A DNA stretch of 64,000 bases from Castellaniella sp. S9. Its GTDB lineage: Bacteria; Pseudomonadota; Gammaproteobacteria; Burkholderiales; Burkholderiaceae_B. Location: contig NZ_JAPFGD010000010.1 in assembly GCF_027257175.1 (NCBI RefSeq), forward strand, positions 1 through 64,000. Direction: 5' to 3'. This document shows positions 9,585 to 18,455 of this stretch, in pieces. The notes under the pieces were generated by a model that was not told the DNA's origin, did not search any database, and was given only the letters and a program-made list of their open reading frames with translations. A program made the position numbers and the translations under genes. How positions within the stretch are numbered: position 1 is the first letter of the stretch; each line of letters opens with the position of its first letter.

Positions 9585-9865
9585 TTTGCATGCTCCATCA
9601 ATATCGAAGGATAGCCTGCGTTCGTCGTAGCTTGCACAAGGGCATCCACGGAGGTCTTAGTACTCTCGTACGTCACGGTAGCCAGCCGTTTTTCAAAGCT
9701 TATTTCTGCCTGACTGACACCCGGCACCTTGGTGAGTGCTTTCTTCACCGTAATAGGGCATACCGGACAGTCCATCGTCGGTATAGATAAAGTAACAGTC
9801 GTGGGAACGGCCCAAGCTGGAGCGGTCAGTATGCTCAATGCGGCGGCTACAAGCATTTTTTTCAT
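9581..9865 (-). CDS. merP: MerP periplasmic mercury-binding protein
   Basis: 94 aa. A signal peptide (KKMLVAAALSILTAPAWA) precedes one HMA domain with the metal site MDCPVC, where MerP usually has MTCxxC, followed by PITVKKALTKVPGV. It binds Hg(II) in the periplasm and passes it to MerT. It lies 12 nt after merT and overlaps the GDCCVxC gene by 4 nt. Confidence 0.88.
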   Translation of the reverse strand: MKKMLVAAALSILTAPAWAVPTTVTLSIPTMDCPVCPITVKKALTKVPGVSQAEISFEKRLATVTYESTKTSVDALVQATTNAGYPSILMEHAK

Positions 9866-9877
9866 GACTTCTTCCTT

Positions 9878-10255
9878 CTAGTAGAACCATGGGGCGACGT
9901 AGGGGAACGCAAGTGCGCTCAGCGTTAGCCCGGATACGGTGCCGAATAACAATTTATAGATACGCTTGACTTGCGGTGTGGCACAAACATTCCCAGATGA
10001 GCAGACCAGGACAGGTCGCCAGATGCCTCGCCAAGCAAAGAACAACGCTACTAAAGCCACGCTCACGAAGACAGGCCGATATGGTTCGAGCACTGTCAGA
10101 TTGCCAATCCATGCCCCTGAAAAGCCCAGTGTGATCAGTACCAGTGGTCCCAGGCAGCAGGTCGACGCCAGGAGGGCAGCGATACCGCCCGCAAGCAATG
10201 CGGGATGCTTGGCCTGTGTCGTCGTCGTATTTTTGCTCGTGGAATTTATTTGCAT
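9878..10255 (-). CDS. merT: MerT mercuric transport protein
   Basis: 125-aa inner-membrane protein with three hydrophobic helices. The vicinal Cys pair in TM1 (ASTCCLGPLVL) and the loop pair (VCSSGNVCATP) are the Hg(II)-handling residues of MerT. It is divergent from merR across a perfect mer operator/promoter and forms an operon with merP and the GDCCVxC gene. No merA reductase follows. Confidence 0.92.
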   Translation of the reverse strand: MQINSTSKNTTTTQAKHPALLAGGIAALLASTCCLGPLVLITLGFSGAWIGNLTVLEPYRPVFVSVALVALFFAWRGIWRPVLVCSSGNVCATPQVKRIYKLLFGTVSGLTLSALAFPYVAPWFY

Positions 10256-10261
10256 GGTGTA

Positions 10262-10292
10262 AGCTTACTTCTGTACTTAAGTACAGAGTCAA
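10262..10292 (-). promoter_or_regulatory. mer operator-promoter (MerR-type, 19-bp spacer)
   Basis: On the minus strand, TTGACT (10287-10292) and TAAGCT (10262-10267) are separated by 19 bp holding the dyad TGTACTTAAGTACA. This is nearly identical to classical mer promoters. It drives merTP leftward; merR starts at 10296, only 4 bp beyond the -35, so MerR bound here should also repress its own gene. Confidence 0.95.
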
Positions 10293-10295
10293 TCA

Positions 10296-10727
10296 ATGAA
10301 AAAAACCTCAAAAACGCTGACGGTAGGTCTGATGGCGCAGGCGGCCGGAATTAATGTCGAGGCTATTCGCTTCTACCAGCGCAAGGGTCTGATGCCTCTA
10401 CCAGAGCGCGCCTATGGCCGTATTCGCCGCTATACCGACGCTGATCTTGATCGGGTGCGTTTTATCAAAGCATCGCAGCGGCTGGGTTTTAGCCTGGCCG
10501 AAGTAGCCGAACTGCTGAAGCTTGACGATGGCATGCATTGCGAGGAAGCGCGTGAGATCGCCGAGCATAAACTTCTAGACGTACGCGAAAAACTCGCTGA
10601 TCTGCAGCGCATCGAAAGGGCACTGGATCAACTCGTGGCCCAATGCGGTTCAGCGCACAATGCAGTCAAATGTCCGCTGATTTCAGCATTGCACGAGTCA
10701 AGCGAATATCTCACCAAATCTCTATAG
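10296..10727 (+). CDS. merR: Hg(II)-responsive regulator MerR
   Basis: 143 aa. It contains an N-terminal MerR HTH (GLMAQAAGINVEAIRFYQRKGLM), a dimerisation helix, and the three Hg(II)-binding Cys of mercury MerR: LKLDDGMHC, LVAQC and VKCPLISAL. It is divergent from merT over the operator at 10262-10292. It is followed after 7 nt by the DMT transporter gene, so the two are probably co-transcribed. Confidence 0.95.
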   Translation: MKKTSKTLTVGLMAQAAGINVEAIRFYQRKGLMPLPERAYGRIRRYTDADLDRVRFIKASQRLGFSLAEVAELLKLDDGMHCEEAREIAEHKLLDVREKLADLQRIERALDQLVAQCGSAHNAVKCPLISALHESSEYLTKSL

Positions 10728-10734
10728 AGTTCGC

Positions 10735-11793
10735 ATGTCTACACCTCACTGGAAGCAGAATCTACGTCAACCGGGCGTGATATCCGCTTTACTGGCGGCG
10801 CTGCTTTTCGGAGCAGGGACACCTCTGGCTAAATTATTGCTTGAGAGTGTCAGCCCCTGGCTGCTGGCTGGCCTGCTGTATTTAGGCTCGGGCATTGGGC
10901 TTACGCTTTATCGCCGCTTGACGCGCGCGCCAGCAGTGCGGCTACCGCGCTGCGAAGTGCCTTGGTTGCTCGGAGCCATTGGCGCTGGAGGTGTGGTCGG
11001 TCCCGTTTTGCTCATGCTGGGTTTGACAGGGATGCCGGCCTCAGGTGCCTCCTTGCTGCTCAATGCAGAAGGCGTGTTCACGGCACTTTTGGCGTGGTTT
11101 GTCTTTAAAGAGAATTTTGATCGCCGTATCGCGTTCGGCATGGTAGCGATTGTGGCAGGGGCGCTGGTGTTGAGCTGGCCGGGCGAAGCGCACTTTGCCG
11201 GAGTTTGGCCCGCATTGGCGGTGCTCGGGGCCTGTCTGGGGTGGGGAATCGATAATAATCTGACGCGTAAGGTCGCGCTCACCGATGCCACGTGGATCGC
11301 CTCGATAAAGGGGCTAGTGGCTGGCATCGTGAATTTGATCCTGGCGTTTATTTTGGGCGCCTCGCTGCCTGCGTGGCCAAGCCTGGCTGGCGCCATGGTG
11401 GTGGGCCTTTTGGCGTATGGCGTAAGCCTCGCGTTGTTCGTGGTCAGCCTACGTCATCTGGGCACAGCGCGTACCGGAGCGTATTTTTCAGTCGCACCGT
11501 TCTTTGGTGCTGTATTGGCAATTGCTCTGGGCGAATCGGTCACCGTGCCCTTGCTGGTCGCAGGGGCCTTGATGGCCGTCGGGATTTGGCTGCACTTGAC
11601 TGAGCGCCATAGCCATAGCCATACCCATGAAGCGTTGGAGCATGAGCACCGACATACCCATGACGAGCATCACCAGCATTCGCACGATGTGCCTGTCGCG
11701 CCGGGTACAGCGCATAACCATTGGCATCGTCATGAGCCGTTAACTCATGCCCACGAGCATTTTCCAGATGCCCATCATCGACATAAGCATTGA
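10735..11793 (+). CDS. EamA/DMT-family transporter with His-rich C-terminal tail
   Basis: 352 aa; ten hydrophobic segments forming two EamA halves (LLAALLFGAGTPLAKLL; LAVLGACLGWGIDNNLTRK). The last ~60 residues are a cytoplasmic-type tail extremely rich in His (HSHSHTHEALEHEHRHTHDEHH...), as in many divalent-metal transporters. The transported substrate is unknown. Location behind merR and the His tail make metal export or sensing plausible, but DMT proteins more often move metabolites. Confidence 0.85.
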   Translation: MSTPHWKQNLRQPGVISALLAALLFGAGTPLAKLLLESVSPWLLAGLLYLGSGIGLTLYRRLTRAPAVRLPRCEVPWLLGAIGAGGVVGPVLLMLGLTGMPASGASLLLNAEGVFTALLAWFVFKENFDRRIAFGMVAIVAGALVLSWPGEAHFAGVWPALAVLGACLGWGIDNNLTRKVALTDATWIASIKGLVAGIVNLILAFILGASLPAWPSLAGAMVVGLLAYGVSLALFVVSLRHLGTARTGAYFSVAPFFGAVLAIALGESVTVPLLVAGALMAVGIWLHLTERHSHSHTHEALEHEHRHTHDEHHQHSHDVPVAPGTAHNHWHRHEPLTHAHEHFPDAHHRHKH

Positions 11794-11821
11794 CTGCGCT
11801 TCGCGCATATCTGCATGGTTG

Positions 11822-11923
11822 ATGCTGATTGCCATCGTGGCCGCCGCAGCCTTATTTGTCTATAAAAACGTCAGTGCTGGAGCACTTATCGGAGTAGTCT
11901 TTGAATCGTTGTGGTTGCACTAA
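11822..11923 (+). CDS. Possible 33-residue membrane peptide or gene remnant
   Basis: Short ORF (MLIAIVAAAALFVYKNVSAG...) after the DMT gene. Its frame runs open upstream of the ATG, so it may be the tail of a decayed membrane-protein gene. No family is recognised. Confidence 0.2.
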   Translation: MLIAIVAAAALFVYKNVSAGALIGVVFESLWLH

Positions 11924-11962
11924 ATTTGTTCAATGTAGGTAAGGATTGGACTCTTGGGTCAA

Positions 11963-12379
11963 TCATGCCAAGCCGGCTGAAGGTGAAAGTGACTCGATGA
12001 TGCGGCATTCCGCCACCGTGCCGCAACTACACTGATCGATCAAATTGTCGAGTTCGGCTTTCAGGGCGTGTAGATCCTGTATCTTTTGTTCGACGGCCTT
12101 TCGATGCTCCATGGCGATCTCGTCAATCGCAAAACAAGATCGCGATTTATCGTCGGAGAGCGATAGCAGCGTGCGTACCTGGGATAAAGAGAATCCTAGA
12201 TCTCGTGCCTTCCTGATAAATCCCAGTCGCTGCAGGTGGTCAGCTTCATAAGCGCGATAGTTGCTCTTGGTGCGCTCAGGCTTTGGAAGCAATCCCTCGC
12301 GCTCGTAGTAGCGGATGGTTTCGATATTGGTACCAGTTGCCCGAGCCAGAACACCGATGGTCAGTGTGCGTGCGTTCAT
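11963..12379 (-). CDS. cadR: CadR/PbrR-type Cd/Pb-responsive MerR regulator
   Basis: 138 aa. It has a MerR HTH (IGVLARATGTNIETIRYYEREGLL) and metal-binding Cys at DKSRSC and in the C-terminal CSCGTVAEC loop, the pattern of CadR/PbrR. It is divergent from the P-type ATPase at 12447 over a MerR-type promoter. Cd versus Pb preference cannot be read reliably. Confidence 0.9.
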   Translation of the reverse strand: MNARTLTIGVLARATGTNIETIRYYEREGLLPKPERTKSNYRAYEADHLQRLGFIRKARDLGFSLSQVRTLLSLSDDKSRSCFAIDEIAMEHRKAVEQKIQDLHALKAELDNLIDQCSCGTVAECRIIESLSPSAGLA

Positions 12380-12383
12380 AGGT

Positions 12384-12414
12384 TTGACCCTGTAGTTACT
12401 ACGGGGTTTATCAT
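12384..12414 (+). promoter_or_regulatory. cadA promoter/operator (MerR-type, 19-bp spacer)
   Basis: TTGACC (12384-12389) and TATCAT (12409-12414) are separated by 19 bp with the dyad ACCCTGTAGT...ACTACGGGGT (12387-12407). It matches cad/pbr operators bound by CadR/PbrR. It overlaps the region immediately upstream of the cadR start, allowing autoregulation. Confidence 0.88.
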
Positions 12415-12446
12415 ACTGTCGTTATCAATTTCTTGTCGAGTCCGCC

Positions 12447-14573
12447 ATGTCCAGCGCCAAAGCCCTAAAGCTACGCATCGAGGGGATGGATTGCGGCGCC
12501 TGCGCAGTCAAGATTGAAAACGCCATGAAGCGGTTGCCTGGCGTTACCGATATCAATGTCAGCTATGGTCGGGAAAGTTTGGCCTTGTCATTTGATGAAG
12601 ACCGCAGTAGCCAGCACAATATCGAAGCACAAATCCGTGCGCTTGGATTTACTCCGGTTGGCGAGGGGGCTGTTGGCACTCGAGCGTCAGCCGCTGAACG
12701 GGAGTCGCTGCCTTTCTGGGCCGGGAAAAAAGCCAAGTTGGTGTGGATGACGGGGCTGGCTTTCGCCGTAGCCGTTGGCGTAGCGCAATTTTTCCCGCAG
12801 TGGGAGCGTTGGGCGTACTCCGCAGCCGCATTTGTTGGCATTATTCCGGTCGCTCGACGAGCTTACGCCAGTGCCATCACGGGAACCCCGTTCAGTATCG
12901 AAACGCTCATGTCCGTGGCGGCCCTCGGGGCCCTTGCGATTGACGCCGCCGAAGAGGCGGCGGTAGTGATATTTCTATTTGCGGTGGGCGAGCTGCTCGA
13001 AACGGTGGCGGCCGGGCGGGCACGTTCCGCGATCAAAGCACTCATGGATCTGGCGCCAAGACAGGCAATCCGCGAACGAGAGGGAAAACTTGAAACGGTG
13101 CCCGTAGAGCAACTGGGGGTTGGCGATATCGCGATCGTCAGGCCGGGCGATCGTGTGCCATCCGACGGTGCTGTGCTTGAAGGCATATCCGAGGTGAACG
13201 AGGCTCCCATCACCGGTGAGTCAGTGCCCGTGGCGAAGGAGCCCGGTGCAAATCTCTACGCCGGTAGCATCAACGGTAATGCCGAGCTGCGCATGTCGAT
13301 CTCGCGCACAGCAAGCGACAACACTATTGCGCGAATCATTCATATGGTCGAAGAGGCCCAGGAGTCCAAGGCCCCGCTGGCGCGCTTCATTGACCGGTTC
13401 AGCAGCGTTTACACGCCCGTTGCGATGCTGGTTTCCTGGCTGATCGCTATCGTGCCGCCCTTGTTGTTTGGCGCGGATTGGATGACATGGATCTATCGCG
13501 GCTTGGCTACTTTGCTTATTGCCTGCCCGTGCGCGTTGGTCATTTCTACTCCTGCGGCAATCGCCTCTGGCTTGGCTGTTGGGGCGAGGCGTGGATTGCT
13601 GGTCAAGGGCGGGGCGGCGCTTGAAATACTGGGCAAGGTCAAAACAGTTGCATTCGATAAGACCGGCACACTGACAGAAGGACACCCCCGCATTGTTGAC
13701 ATCGTAGTCCTCAACGGCACTGAGGATGAGGTACTAGCTCGAGCCGCAGCGGTGGAGCTCAAGACCAGCCATCCCTTAGGCGCGGCTATCGTGGCGGCGG
13801 CCGAAGCACGGAACTTGGAGTTGCCTCAGAGTTTTGGTGGGGCATTGGCAATTCCCGGCAAGGCGGTCACTGCTCGTTTGAAGACGGGGTTTGTCTCGGT
13901 TGGTTCGCCGCGCTATGCCGAAGAGCTCGCTCCCATCGAAGAGTCTGTTCGGCGTACTATTTCCGCGCTTGAACAAGAAGGCAAGACGGTGGTCGTAGTA
14001 CTGGCGGGTAAACAGGTTGATGGTCTCATCGCTCTTCGTGATGAACCGCGCCAGGACGCTGCGCAGGCATTAAAGCGCTTAGCGGGCATGGGCGTCAAAA
14101 CTGTCATGCTAACGGGCGACAACCGTCGCACTGGTGACGCGATTGGGCGACTGCTCGGGGTTGGCGTACAGGCCGAACTACTACCTGAAGCTAAGCTGGC
14201 TGCCATTGAAGCGCTCAAGCAGGATGGGCATGTGGCGATGGTGGGAGATGGGATTAACGACGCCCCCGCATTGGCTACTGCTTCAGTGGGTGTGGCGATG
14301 GGAGGCGGGACAGACGTGGCGCTCGAGACAGCTGATGCCGCACTACTTCAGAACCGGGTCGCGGGCATAGCAGATCTAATCGACTTATCGCGTGCTACGT
14401 TGGGCAACATCTGGCAAAACATTAGTCTGGCATTAGGCTTGAAGGCGATCTTCCTCGTGACGACGGTGCTGGGTGTGACTACGCTTTGGATGGCCATCCT
14501 GGCGGATACGGGCGCCACCGTCCTCGTTACAGCGAATGCACTACGCTTGCTGCGTTATCGAAGCCGAGACTGA
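12447..14573 (+). CDS. cadA: Cd/Zn/Pb-exporting P1B-type ATPase
   Basis: 708-aa heavy-metal P-type ATPase. An N-terminal HMA domain carries GMDCGAC; the actuator has TGESVPV; the membrane metal site is CPC (LIACPCALV), typical of the Zn/Cd/Pb group. The phosphorylation motif is DKTGTLT, with HP in KTSHPLG and the hinge GDGINDAPA. It exports divalent soft metals from the cytoplasm. It is driven by the CadR-type promoter. Confidence 0.94.
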   Translation: MSSAKALKLRIEGMDCGACAVKIENAMKRLPGVTDINVSYGRESLALSFDEDRSSQHNIEAQIRALGFTPVGEGAVGTRASAAERESLPFWAGKKAKLVWMTGLAFAVAVGVAQFFPQWERWAYSAAAFVGIIPVARRAYASAITGTPFSIETLMSVAALGALAIDAAEEAAVVIFLFAVGELLETVAAGRARSAIKALMDLAPRQAIREREGKLETVPVEQLGVGDIAIVRPGDRVPSDGAVLEGISEVNEAPITGESVPVAKEPGANLYAGSINGNAELRMSISRTASDNTIARIIHMVEEAQESKAPLARFIDRFSSVYTPVAMLVSWLIAIVPPLLFGADWMTWIYRGLATLLIACPCALVISTPAAIASGLAVGARRGLLVKGGAALEILGKVKTVAFDKTGTLTEGHPRIVDIVVLNGTEDEVLARAAAVELKTSHPLGAAIVAAAEARNLELPQSFGGALAIPGKAVTARLKTGFVSVGSPRYAEELAPIEESVRRTISALEQEGKTVVVVLAGKQVDGLIALRDEPRQDAAQALKRLAGMGVKTVMLTGDNRRTGDAIGRLLGVGVQAELLPEAKLAAIEALKQDGHVAMVGDGINDAPALATASVGVAMGGGTDVALETADAALLQNRVAGIADLIDLSRATLGNIWQNISLALGLKAIFLVTTVLGVTTLWMAILADTGATVLVTANALRLLRYRSRD

Positions 14574-14629
14574 TCACGTGTGGCCAAACTACATTTCAAT
14601 CCATATTTTTTTAACTTAAAGGTGCTCCA

Positions 14630-15118
14630 TTGATCAGAACACGATTCAGACATTGCGTGATTGTCGCTCTGTTGGCAGCAATCATTCCGATGGTTCAAGC
14701 GGCGGAGCCCTCCACCATTACGGTGCACGATGCATGGGTTCGCGCGACACCCCCAGGCATCCAGGTAGGGGGTGGGTATGTGACGGTGACGAATACCGGC
14801 AAGCAGGCCGACCGTCTGGTAGGCGCGAGCTCCCCGCTGGCTGAAAAGGCTGAGATCCATGTTTCGGAAACCATTGACAGCATGGCACGAATGCGCTGGT
14901 TGAAGGACGGGGTAGAAATCCCCGCAGGCAAGGAAGTGATGCTGGCACCAGGAGGCATACACCTCATGTTCATGGGGTTGAAGCAAGCCATCATTAAGGG
15001 TGAGGAGGTTCCCGTCACACTGCAGTTCGAGCAGGCAGGAGAGATTGACGTGCTGCTGCGTGCGGCGAAGATCGGTTCGCTCAAAGCTCCAGCCGAGGAT
15101 GTCACCCATGCGCATTGA
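14630..15118 (+). CDS. Periplasmic copper chaperone PCu(A)C
   Basis: 162 aa with a signal peptide (HCVIVALLAAIIPMVQAAE). It carries the family Cu(I) site, a His followed by Met (EIHVSETIDSMARM) and then HLMFM (PGGIHLMFMGLKQ). PCu(A)C proteins deliver Cu(I) to cytochrome oxidase or act in copper resistance. A second His-containing end (DVTHAH) may bind metal. It is 56 nt after cadA, so possibly co-transcribed. Confidence 0.87.
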   Translation: MIRTRFRHCVIVALLAAIIPMVQAAEPSTITVHDAWVRATPPGIQVGGGYVTVTNTGKQADRLVGASSPLAEKAEIHVSETIDSMARMRWLKDGVEIPAGKEVMLAPGGIHLMFMGLKQAIIKGEEVPVTLQFEQAGEIDVLLRAAKIGSLKAPAEDVTHAH

Positions 15119-15219
15119 GAGACAGAATATAGGCGGCTCATTGGCCTTCACTTGAAAGCGTGTCATGATTGACACCAAGGTATGCATACGCCAGTGGGAG
15201 TTTTTTAACTATACCTTTC

Positions 15220-16440
15220 TTACACGAGAATACTGAGTAACCAGCCGCCTAGTCCACATCCCAACACAGTGAGCCAGGGCGGAAGGCGCCAGAACATCAA
15301 GGCAACAAGAGCCATTAACGCCAGTCCAAAGTCGGTGGGTCTATGGATCGCACTGGTCCATACAGGATCATAAAGGGCAGCCAACAACAGCCCAACTACT
15401 GCGGCATTCACGCCAATCAGCGCAGCTCGCATACGCAGGTTGGTGCGTAACTGTTCCCAAAACGGCAGCGCGCCCAACACAATCAGAAACGAGGGCACAA
15501 AGATGGCGACCAGGCAAAGCAGGCCGCCCAGCCAGCCATTTGGTGATGCCGTCATTGACGCGCCCAAAAAGGCGGCAAACGTGAAGAGAGGGCCTGGCAC
15601 GGCCTGGGCGGCACCATAGCCCGCCAGAAATGTATCGTTGGCCACCCAGCCGTTAGGCACAACCTCGGCTTGCAATAAAGGCAAGATGACATGCCCGCCA
15701 CCAAAAACCAAGGATCCGGCCCGGTAAAACACATCGAACATGGATAAGGCCTGGCTCGGCCAGGTCTGAACAAGCAGAGGCAGGCCAATCAACAGAGCAA
15801 TGCATAGCGCCAGGAAAATGGCACCAGTACGACGGCTCACTGTAATATCGAGCGGCTCATGCGCCAATCCTTCGGTTGCTTTGAACAAAAACAAACCGGC
15901 GAGTCCTGCTGCGACAATCACGCTCACTTGGCTCCAAACGCCTGGCCATGCCAGGACTACGCAAGCCACGATAGCCATCATGGTCACTCGCAGGGCGCCC
16001 GTGCAGAGGTTACGCGCCATCCCCCATACCGCTTGGGCCACGACGGCTACCGCCGCAATTTTTAAGCCCTGCAGTATGCCGCCTGGGATAGCTTCGCCCC
16101 ACGTTGAAATACCGAGTGCGAAAAGTATGAGCATGACCGCCGACGGGAGGGTGAATCCCATCCAAGCTGCGAGCGCACCGCCATATCCTGCACGAGATAG
16201 CCCAAGCGCCAAACCTACCTGGCTACTGGCAGGGCCAGGCAAAAACTGGCAAAGCGCGACAAGATCCGTATAGCTGTCGTCGCTGAGCCAGCATCGGCGG
16301 TTAACGAACTCCTCTCGAAAGTAGCCAAGATGGGCAACGGGTCCGCCAAACGAGGTAAGCCCGAGCCGAAGGAAAATGAGAAACACCTCCCAGGCATTAA
16401 CCGCTTTAACAGATGAGCCGTGAGTCGTTAATGATGTCAT
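15220..16440 (-). CDS. chrA: Chromate efflux transporter ChrA
   Basis: About 406 aa from the ATG at 16440, with two homologous CHR halves. Key motifs are FGGPVAHLGYFREEFV and LCQFLPGPASSQVG in the N-terminal half, and FGGGHVILPLLQ with GYGAAQAVPGPLFTFAAFLG in the C-terminal half. It exports chromate from the cytoplasm. No chrB/chrF regulator is adjacent. It is convergent with the PCu(A)C gene. Confidence 0.93.
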   Translation of the reverse strand: MTSLTTHGSSVKAVNAWEVFLIFLRLGLTSFGGPVAHLGYFREEFVNRRCWLSDDSYTDLVALCQFLPGPASSQVGLALGLSRAGYGGALAAWMGFTLPSAVMLILFALGISTWGEAIPGGILQGLKIAAVAVVAQAVWGMARNLCTGALRVTMMAIVACVVLAWPGVWSQVSVIVAAGLAGLFLFKATEGLAHEPLDITVSRRTGAIFLALCIALLIGLPLLVQTWPSQALSMFDVFYRAGSLVFGGGHVILPLLQAEVVPNGWVANDTFLAGYGAAQAVPGPLFTFAAFLGASMTASPNGWLGGLLCLVAIFVPSFLIVLGALPFWEQLRTNLRMRAALIGVNAAVVGLLLAALYDPVWTSAIHRPTDFGLALMALVALMFWRLPPWLTVLGCGLGGWLLSILV

Positions 16441-16714
16441 TTTCACGCTTATTTTTCGTTCGGTTCTAACAATAATCACCACACAATACTTGAAGTTCTA
16501 TGTTGTGTGGTTGCCTAGGTTGGCCCCAAGGATGTGGTAATTCTATCTGAGTCGATTCCCATGCCACGAGTTGGTAAGTTTGTTGAGAGGCCGTGCGTCA
16601 TTGGTGCCGCAGATATTGGCGAAATGAGGATAAACTAAGGAGGTGAACTGGAAGAAGCCTTGTGGAGGCATCAAGCGTATCGCGCAGAGTAGATGTGCGA
16701 TGAGAGGATCAGCC

Positions 16715-17329
16715 ATGCAGTCAAAGGAACATTGGGATACCGTTTACGCCTCCAAGTCGAGTGATCACGTGAGCTGGTTTCAACCACACGCCAAGTTGTC
16801 GCTGAGGCTAATCAAGGAAGCTGGAGTACCTGCCGACGCATCTATTATCGATGTGGGAGGTGGAGCTTCCACGTTGGTTGATGATCTTCTAGATAGCAGT
16901 TTTTCCAATATTACGGTTCTCGACCTGTCTGCGACAGCCATGGCAGCAGCTCAGCAGCGACTCGGTAGCCGCGCGCGTGCTGTCCAGTGGAAGGAAGCAA
17001 ACATTACCGAAGTACAACTTCCCAAAAATGCCTACGACGTCTGGCATGATCGTGCAGTCTTCCACTTCCTTATCTCGGAGCAGGAGCGCCATGCCTATGT
17101 TGATCAGGTTCTGCGTTCAGTCCGGCCGGGCGGACACGTGATTGTCGCCACCTTTGCCGAGGATGGCCCGACGCGGTGCAGTGGGCTGCCAGTCGCGCGG
17201 TACAGTTTTGAGGAGCTTCACGGCGAGTTTGGCGCCTCGTTCACGCTCATGCAGCATGTAAAGGAAGATCACCATACGCCATCAGGAGCCTTGCAAAGGT
17301 TTGTTTACTGCTATTGCCGCAAGAGCTGA
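16715..17329 (+). CDS. Class I SAM-dependent methyltransferase
   Basis: 204 aa from the ATG at 16715, which follows a GAGAGGA sequence and gives the usual start (SKEHWDTVYASKSSDHVSWF). The SAM-binding motif I is IIDVGGGAS and motif II acidic residue is in VLDLS. The substrate is unknown; relatives are common in metal-resistance islands. Ends 2 nt before the convergent mntP stop. Confidence 0.85.
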   Translation: MQSKEHWDTVYASKSSDHVSWFQPHAKLSLRLIKEAGVPADASIIDVGGGASTLVDDLLDSSFSNITVLDLSATAMAAAQQRLGSRARAVQWKEANITEVQLPKNAYDVWHDRAVFHFLISEQERHAYVDQVLRSVRPGGHVIVATFAEDGPTRCSGLPVARYSFEELHGEFGASFTLMQHVKEDHHTPSGALQRFVYCYCRKS

Positions 17330-17331
17330 TT

Positions 17332-17913
17332 TCAATTGACCAGCGCGGTCGATAAATGCTCGTAGAGAATCATAGTACCGACCCCAATTAGTACGAGTCC
17401 ACCGAGCATTTCGGCTTTTTTCCCGATGACGTTCCCTAGGAATCGTCCAACCATGATGCCGATAGTCACCATGACCGTTGTCGCCAGCCCGATAAGAAGC
17501 GCTGCTTCAACAATGCTGACATCGATGAAGGCAAGACCCACGCCGACGGCCATCGCGTCGATGCTGGTTGCGACAGCTGTCAGGGTAAGCGTTACGAAGG
17601 ATTGATCTTTGGGCTCCTCTATACAGGCAGCCTCATCCTCTGTTTTGGTTCCCTCCCAGGTCATTCGCCCGCCCAACGCCAGCAGCAGAACAAAAGCAAT
17701 CCAGTGGTCCCATTCCTCTATCCACGCAGCAGCTACCGAGCCGATGGCCCAGCCAATGACGGGTGTGATCGCTTCAATGATGCCAAACAGCAGGCCGATG
17801 CGCAGTGCCTGGAAAAAGCGGGGTCTTTGCATGGCTGCGCCTTTGCCAATCGCTGCGGCAAACGCGTCAGTGGACATAGCAAGGGCCAAGAGAACGAGAG
17901 AGGTAAAGCTCAT
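17332..17913 (-). CDS. mntP: Manganese efflux pump MntP
   Basis: 193 aa from the ATG at 17913, with six membrane helices. The two MntP repeats each contain the conserved acidic/helix motif ([34 protein letters not shown]). It exports Mn(II). The riboswitch at about 17976-18092 upstream on the same strand independently supports Mn function. An upstream in-frame start at 17943 would lie within the leader and is rejected. Confidence 0.93.
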   Translation of the reverse strand: MSFTSLVLLALAMSTDAFAAAIGKGAAMQRPRFFQALRIGLLFGIIEAITPVIGWAIGSVAAAWIEEWDHWIAFVLLLALGGRMTWEGTKTEDEAACIEEPKDQSFVTLTLTAVATSIDAMAVGVGLAFIDVSIVEAALLIGLATTVMVTIGIMVGRFLGNVIGKKAEMLGGLVLIGVGTMILYEHLSTALVN

Positions 17914-17975
17914 GATGGGATCCTGGTCAGGCGGCCATGGCATATCTGCGCGCCCGACCAGATACGCAGAAATGT

Positions 17976-18092
17976 CAATGGTCTTGCCTACCTTTCGGCT
18001 ATTCGTGCCACGACGGAAGTCGAGGATGTTGACACGAACTCTTCTGAATCGCTCAGAAGTTGGCTACTCCCCAAAGAGTGGCAGCCATTGTA
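17976..18092 (-). promoter_or_regulatory. yybP-ykoY manganese riboswitch upstream of mntP
   Basis: Read leftward, the leader contains the hallmark GGGGAGTAGCC (GGGGAGTA at 18065-18072), then GTCAACAT (18026-18033), then GGCAAGACC (17980-17988), in the order and spacing of the yybP-ykoY Mn2+ aptamer. CAATGG/CCATTG at the borders (18085-18090, 17976-17981) could close P1. Downstream, CTGGTC can pair either inside the leader or with GACCAG next to the AGGA before the mntP ATG, a possible translational switch (inference). Confidence 0.87.
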
Positions 18093-18455
18093 CTGTATTA
18101 GATGCGGTGATCAAGCGCGGATGGTACAGTATTGCGTGCTTCTGGACCGCAATATGATTCGACCCTAATGTCTGGCTTAGGTTGCTAATTAGATCGCCAA
18201 GGTGGCAAAGCTCAAGCTTCGATCGGTGATCAGTCGATACACACGGGATGACAAAAATGTAATCAAGCTGATGGCAAATTGTCAGTTTTGAGCGTAGCAA
18301 AGTATGGCATGATCAATCAGCTTAATCATCTGCTTCAATCTCAGATCCTGCGCTGTTTCTAGATGGTGATATCAGTCGGCGTAGATGTCTAGCATCACCT
18401 TCGTGGTTGTGGTCTAACACAATAATTGCCATATCGGAATCGCGCTCAGTATGCT
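18093..18455. other. Intergenic region between the mntP leader and the tns operon
   Basis: About 360 bp with no convincing gene. It is AT-richer and contains an inverted repeat GGTGAT...ATCACC (within about 18365-18405) that might end tns transcription. No recognisable transposon end repeat was identified. Confidence 0.4.

Noticed and set aside
17914..17943. Upstream start for mntP
   Set aside because: It would extend translation into the riboswitch leader; the ATG at 17913 gives the normal MntP N-terminus.
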